Both the position numbers and the translations under genes were made by a program. From JAHEDH01 sp965364515 (GTDB lineage Bacteria > Actinomycetota > Acidimicrobiia > Spongiisociales > ZC4RG35): a stretch of DNA of 8,127 nucleotides. The DNA lies in NCBI GenBank assembly GCA_965364515.1, contig CBDTXZ010000135.1, forward strand, positions 1 to 8,127, read 5' to 3'. This document shows positions 5,443-8,127 of this stretch, piece by piece (the first letter of the stretch is position 1; every line of letters starts with the position of its first letter). The notes under the pieces are model-generated. The model was given only the letters and a program-made list of their open reading frames with translations. It searched no databases and had not been told where the DNA came from.

Positions 5443-6600
5443 TCATCTGTCGACGACAGCGATGAACATGCCGTCGGTCGGGCCCAGATGTGGCGCCAGC
5501 ATCCAGCCGGATCCGTAGGCGCGCCCGGGAAGATCGAGATCGGGCGGTCGTGCGCCGGTGCCGTCCACCACGCCGATCGTCTCCGACGGCGTGACGGTGC
5601 ACACCGAATACACCACTCGTCCGCCCGGTCGTGTGAGTTCCAGCGCCGACTCGAGAAGGTCGCCTGCGAGCTCTGCGAGCGCGGTGACGTCGTCGGGGCC
5701 GGTTCGGTGGATGATCTCGGGTCTCCGTCGAAGCGTCCCGAGACCGGTACAGGGGGCGTCGAGCAGGACGGCATCGAACGTTGCCGGCTCGAATGGCGGT
5801 CTCCGACCATCGGCGACGAGCCACGCCGCCCCGGGGACTCGCCTCGCTGCGCTTCGAGTGCGCCGGACGTGGACGTCGGACGCGACGACCTGCGCTCCCG
5901 CGGCCACCAGTTGGGCGGTCTTGCCGCCGGGAGCGGCGGACATGTCGAGGATGCGCTCGCCTGGCCGAGCAGCGACTGCGAGCCCCACGGCGACGGATGC
6001 GGGATCCTGTATCTCGAACCCCTTCGGGATGGGTCCGCTGCCGAGCCAGGCACCCTCGATCCCTTGCACGGGTTCGAAGCCGGGTGCAGTCCCTTCGCCT
6101 CTGATGCCCAGTCGCGGGGACTCCATCGACGCCTCCCAGAACGCTCGCGCCTCGTCGGCATCGAAACCGGCGCGCAACTCCTCTCCGAGCCACTCGGGCA
6201 TCGTCGGTTCGAGAGTGAGCCCGCGCCGGGCGACGTTCCTGAGCACGGCGTTGGCGAATCCGCCATATGCCGGGCGAATTCGCTTGGCAGCCCTCACGAT
6301 GGCGTCGACGGTGAGGGCGTCGGGACGATCACTCCGACCCAACTCGGCGAACCCGACTCTGAGCACGTCCAGGAGCGGAGGGTCTATCCCGCCGATCGGC
6401 CGCTTCGAAGCACGGTCGATCTCGGCGTCGATCTGATCCAGGTTCCTGAGCGTGTCGTACGCAAGCGCTCTGGCCACGCCCGCATCGGAGGGGTTCATGC
6501 CTTTGGTTTCGGTACGGGACACGATGTTCGAATATGCGCCATCGCGCTGGACCCGACCGACGATTCGTGCGGCGACAGCCCTCGCGTCGACGGCGGTCAC
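5443..6600 (-). CDS. rsmB: 16S rRNA (cytosine-967-C5)-methyltransferase
   Basis: SAM-dependent methyltransferase expected to modify C967 of 16S rRNA (older names sun, fmu). With the GTG start chosen here it has 385 residues, somewhat shorter than E. coli RsmB. A NusB-like N-terminal domain (about 5-130, including AYDTLRNLDQID and FANAVLRNVARR) precedes the Rossmann methyltransferase. Motifs are ILDMSAAPGGKTAQL (217-231, SAM loop), LLDAPCTGLGTLRRRPE (279-295) with C284, and VVYSVCTV (329-336) with C334, the position of the catalytic nucleophile. The reading frame stays open for more than 1 kb upstream through fmt, but this is a high-GC artefact; the GTG at 6598-6600 overlaps the fmt stop as GTGA and begins where the NusB homology should. 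There is no Shine-Dalgarno, so coupling to fmt is likely. Confidence 0.94.
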   Translation of the reverse strand: MTAVDARAVAARIVGRVQRDGAYSNIVSRTETKGMNPSDAGVARALAYDTLRNLDQIDAEIDRASKRPIGGIDPPLLDVLRVGFAELGRSDRPDALTVDAIVRAAKRIRPAYGGFANAVLRNVARRGLTLEPTMPEWLGEELRAGFDADEARAFWEASMESPRLGIRGEGTAPGFEPVQGIEGAWLGSGPIPKGFEIQDPASVAVGLAVAARPGERILDMSAAPGGKTAQLVAAGAQVVASDVHVRRTRSAARRVPGAAWLVADGRRPPFEPATFDAVLLDAPCTGLGTLRRRPEIIHRTGPDDVTALAELAGDLLESALELTRPGGRVVYSVCTVTPSETIGVVDGTGARPPDLDLPGRAYGSGWMLAPHLGPTDGMFIAVVDR

Positions 6601-7511
6601 GTCAGTGCGCCAAGCGTGCCACGACGCCCGAGCGCCCAATCGCGCCCGGACATGGGCCGCTTGCCTGCAGGCTGGACCTCGACGAGCTCGATCCGGGTCG
6701 TCGCAGTCGACATCAGGAGCCGACCGTCGACCAGATCGAGTGCGCCTGGTTCTTCGGAGGCCTCGACCGTCGTCCGGGATCGGAGGACCTTGAATCCCTG
6801 CCCGTCCAGGCGCGCGGTGGCACCTGGCGACGGGCTCAGCGCATGGATCTTGGAAACGAGCTGCTCTGCGGGTGTTGCGGGATCGAAGCGGCGTTCTTCG
6901 GTGGAGATCTTGGCGGCGTGGGTGACACCGTCGGGAGGCTGCGGGGTAGCGATGATCCTCCCGGACACGATGTCCCCGAGAAGATGTTGGACGAGGCCTG
7001 CACCGGTGGTCGCCAATCGGGACAGGACGTCCCCGGCGGTCTCGTGGACGAGAAGCTCGGTGGAACGGATCGAGTAGATCGGTCCGGTGTCCAGCCCGGG
7101 GTCGAGACGCATCAGGGTGACTCCGGTTCGCCCGTCTGCCGCCTCGATCGCCCGCTGCACGGGTGCGGCGCCGCGCCATCTCGGCAGGATCGAGAAGTGA
7201 ACGTTGACGAATCCCCTCTTCGGGATCGCCAGCGCATCTTGACGGATGAGCATGCCGTAGGCGACGATCACTGCGACGTCGAGGTCCCCGAGCGCGGCGA
7301 GGATGGGGGCGATCTCCGCGCTGGATCCAGGTTGGTGAACCGGCAACCCGAGTCGCTCGGCATGTTCCTTGATCGGCGAGGGAACAGGTCGCTTCGAGCG
7401 CCCGCGTGGACGGTCGGGTCGGGTGACCACGGCGACGACGTCGGAGACCTCGGTGAGGGCGGTGAGCGACGGGACCGCGGCTTCGGGGGTCCCGAGGAAG
7501 ACGGCCCTCAC
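6597..7511 (-). CDS. fmt: Methionyl-tRNA formyltransferase
   Basis: Transfers a formyl group from 10-formyltetrahydrofolate to initiator Met-tRNA, marking it for bacterial initiation. The protein has 304 residues, normal for the family. It begins MRAVFLGTPE (nucleotide-fold N-terminus). The catalytic triad is N103 and H105 in NVHFSILPRWRGAAP (103-117) and D141 in LDPGLDTGPI (136-145), matching N106, H108 and D144 of E. coli. The C-terminal tRNA-binding barrel occupies roughly residues 205-300. The start is GTG, overlapping the def stop as GTGA, with no clear ribosome site, which suggests coupled translation. Pairing with def is a widespread arrangement because Fmt adds the formyl group that Def later removes. 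Confidence 0.97.
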   Translation of the reverse strand: MRAVFLGTPEAAVPSLTALTEVSDVVAVVTRPDRPRGRSKRPVPSPIKEHAERLGLPVHQPGSSAEIAPILAALGDLDVAVIVAYGMLIRQDALAIPKRGFVNVHFSILPRWRGAAPVQRAIEAADGRTGVTLMRLDPGLDTGPIYSIRSTELLVHETAGDVLSRLATTGAGLVQHLLGDIVSGRIIATPQPPDGVTHAAKISTEERRFDPATPAEQLVSKIHALSPSPGATARLDGQGFKVLRSRTTVEASEEPGALDLVDGRLLMSTATTRIELVEVQPAGKRPMSGRDWALGRRGTLGALT

Positions 7512-8017
7512 TCGAACTCGACGAGACCGAGCGCCTCGAGGCGCAGATCTCGGAGGGCCGCCTTCTGCACCGACTTCTCGAGATGGTCGATGAGCAGCTC
7601 ACCGTTGAGATGGCCGATCTCGTGGAGAAGCACGCGACCCAGCAAGCCGTTCCCGGAGTACTCGACCGTGGCACCGTCGAGATCGAGCGACCTGACCTTC
7701 ACGTATTCGGGCCGGGTGATCGACCAGAAGTGACCGGGCACCGACAGGCAGCCTTCCTCGTAGGACCACTCCCCGTCGGTCTCGATGATCTCCGGGTTGA
7801 TGAGGACACGGGCGCCCTCGCCATCCTGGGCGTCGAACACGGCGACTGCTCGGGCCACTCCGATCTGGTTGGCTGCGAGTCCCACTCCTGGGGCGTCGTA
7901 CATCGTTTCGGTCAGGTCATCGACGAGTTTGACGACACTGGCGTCGATCGTCGAGACCGGGGTCGTGACGGTGCGTAGCACCGGATCCCCGAACGTCCGA
8001 AGCGGAAAGATGGCCAT
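7508..8017 (-). CDS. def: Peptide deformylase
   Basis: Metalloenzyme (usually Fe2+ or Zn2+) that removes the N-formyl group from nascent proteins at the ribosome exit. It has 169 residues and all three family motifs: GVGLAANQIG (44-53), EGCLSVPG (88-95) with metal ligand C90, and HEIGHLNGELLIDHL (132-146) with metal ligands H132 and H136 and catalytic E133. The fourth residue of the last motif is Gly where most family members I recall have Asp (HExDH); the metal and catalytic residues are unaffected. The ATG at 8015-8017 has no Shine-Dalgarno but has TAACCT 8 bases upstream, so it may be leaderless. It is the first minus-strand gene seen and probably opens the def-fmt-rsmB unit. Confidence 0.97.
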   Translation of the reverse strand: MAIFPLRTFGDPVLRTVTTPVSTIDASVVKLVDDLTETMYDAPGVGLAANQIGVARAVAVFDAQDGEGARVLINPEIIETDGEWSYEEGCLSVPGHFWSITRPEYVKVRSLDLDGATVEYSGNGLLGRVLLHEIGHLNGELLIDHLEKSVQKAALRDLRLEALGLVEFE

Positions 8018-8025
8018 GGGGCGCG

Positions 8026-8031
8026 AGGTTA
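8026..8031 (-). promoter_or_regulatory. Candidate -10 element for a leaderless def transcript
   Basis: TAACCT fits TANNNT and lies 8 bases before the def ATG. The bases between are GC-rich with no Shine-Dalgarno, and no -35 is evident at 17-18 bases. It is weaker than the rpe and ribE examples because the spacing is two bases longer. Confidence 0.4.
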
Positions 8032-8058
8032 CCCGGGGCGAATGAGTGCGCCAGCCGC

Positions 8059-8127
8059 TGCGGTATGCGCGGTGCGGTATGCGCGGTGCGGTATGCGCGG
8101 TGCGGTATGCGCGGTGCGGTATGCGCG
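8059..8127. repeat. 14-bp tandem repeat, unit TGCGGTATGCGCGG, at least 4.9 copies
   Basis: Four complete identical units (starting at 8059, 8073, 8087 and 8101) and 13 bases of a fifth reach the right edge; the true copy number is unknown. The unit contains no stop codon on either strand, so the array is open in all frames and would encode a shifting peptide pattern if translated. It starts about 40 bases upstream of def. It could be a variable-number repeat, a protein-binding array, or an assembly artefact at a contig end; the sequence does not decide. Confidence 0.9.

Noticed and set aside
4912..7077. Plus-strand open frame of 721 codons opposite rpe, rsmB and fmt
   Set aside because: It lies antisense to three genes with intact family motifs. 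Its translation is low-complexity and rich in Gly, Asp and Arg, typical of a GC-rich shadow frame.
6601..7674. Upstream extension of the rsmB frame through fmt into def
   Set aside because: The extension is Arg/Pro/Ser-rich with no domain, overlaps fmt and def completely, and the NusB domain begins at the GTG overlapping the fmt stop.
1..8127. CRISPR array, tRNA, rRNA, insertion sequence, prophage or toxin-antitoxin module
   Set aside because: The only tandem repeat has a 14-bp unit with no spacers, and every kilobase other than the infC leader is filled by housekeeping genes and one signalling gene. No transposase, integrase or terminal inverted repeats were seen.

Overview
The window is GC-rich and densely packed, with every confidently called gene on the minus strand. 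It therefore reads from right (8017) to left (1): def, fmt, rsmB, rpe, a REC-GGDEF response regulator, ribD, ribE, ribBA, ribH, a 321-base gap, then the first 39 codons of infC. The order fmt-rsmB-rpe-ribD...ribE...ribBA-ribH is the one I recall from actinobacteria (in Mycobacterium tuberculosis fmt-fmu-rpe-ribG...ribC...ribA2-ribH). Together with the high GC, the RibBA fusion and apparent leaderless -10 elements, this points to an actinomycete-type organism, possibly a deep lineage such as Acidimicrobiia. The lineage is an inference from gene order and sequence style only.

Right part (4744-8127). A 14-bp tandem repeat runs off the right edge. Then come peptide deformylase and Met-tRNA formyltransferase (the N-formyl-methionine cycle), 16S rRNA m5C967 methyltransferase, and ribulose-phosphate 3-epimerase. 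The first three are joined by GTGA stop/start overlaps. Rpe supplies pentose phosphate (ribulose 5-phosphate), the substrate of RibB, so it is metabolically linked to what follows.

Middle part (440-4747). A response regulator with a degenerate GGDDF cyclase domain overlaps the end of rpe by ATGA and stands one base before ribD. The complete set of riboflavin ring-forming enzymes follows: RibD (deaminase/reductase), RibE (riboflavin synthase), RibBA (DHBP synthase/GTP cyclohydrolase II) and RibH (lumazine synthase). I see no FMN riboswitch in the window. A signalling protein embedded in this housekeeping operon is the most unusual gene-level feature.

Left part (1-439). The 321-base gap between ribH and infC holds several strong inverted repeats and a 13-bp direct repeat. 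One copy of the direct repeat is complementary to the infC Shine-Dalgarno region and also forms the 3' arm of a competing 10-bp hairpin. infC itself appears to start at AUC. Together this looks like an elaborate translational control leader for IF-3. Three genes that have a non-coding gap upstream (def, rpe, ribE) carry TANNNT 6-8 bases before the ATG and no Shine-Dalgarno, suggesting leaderless transcripts.
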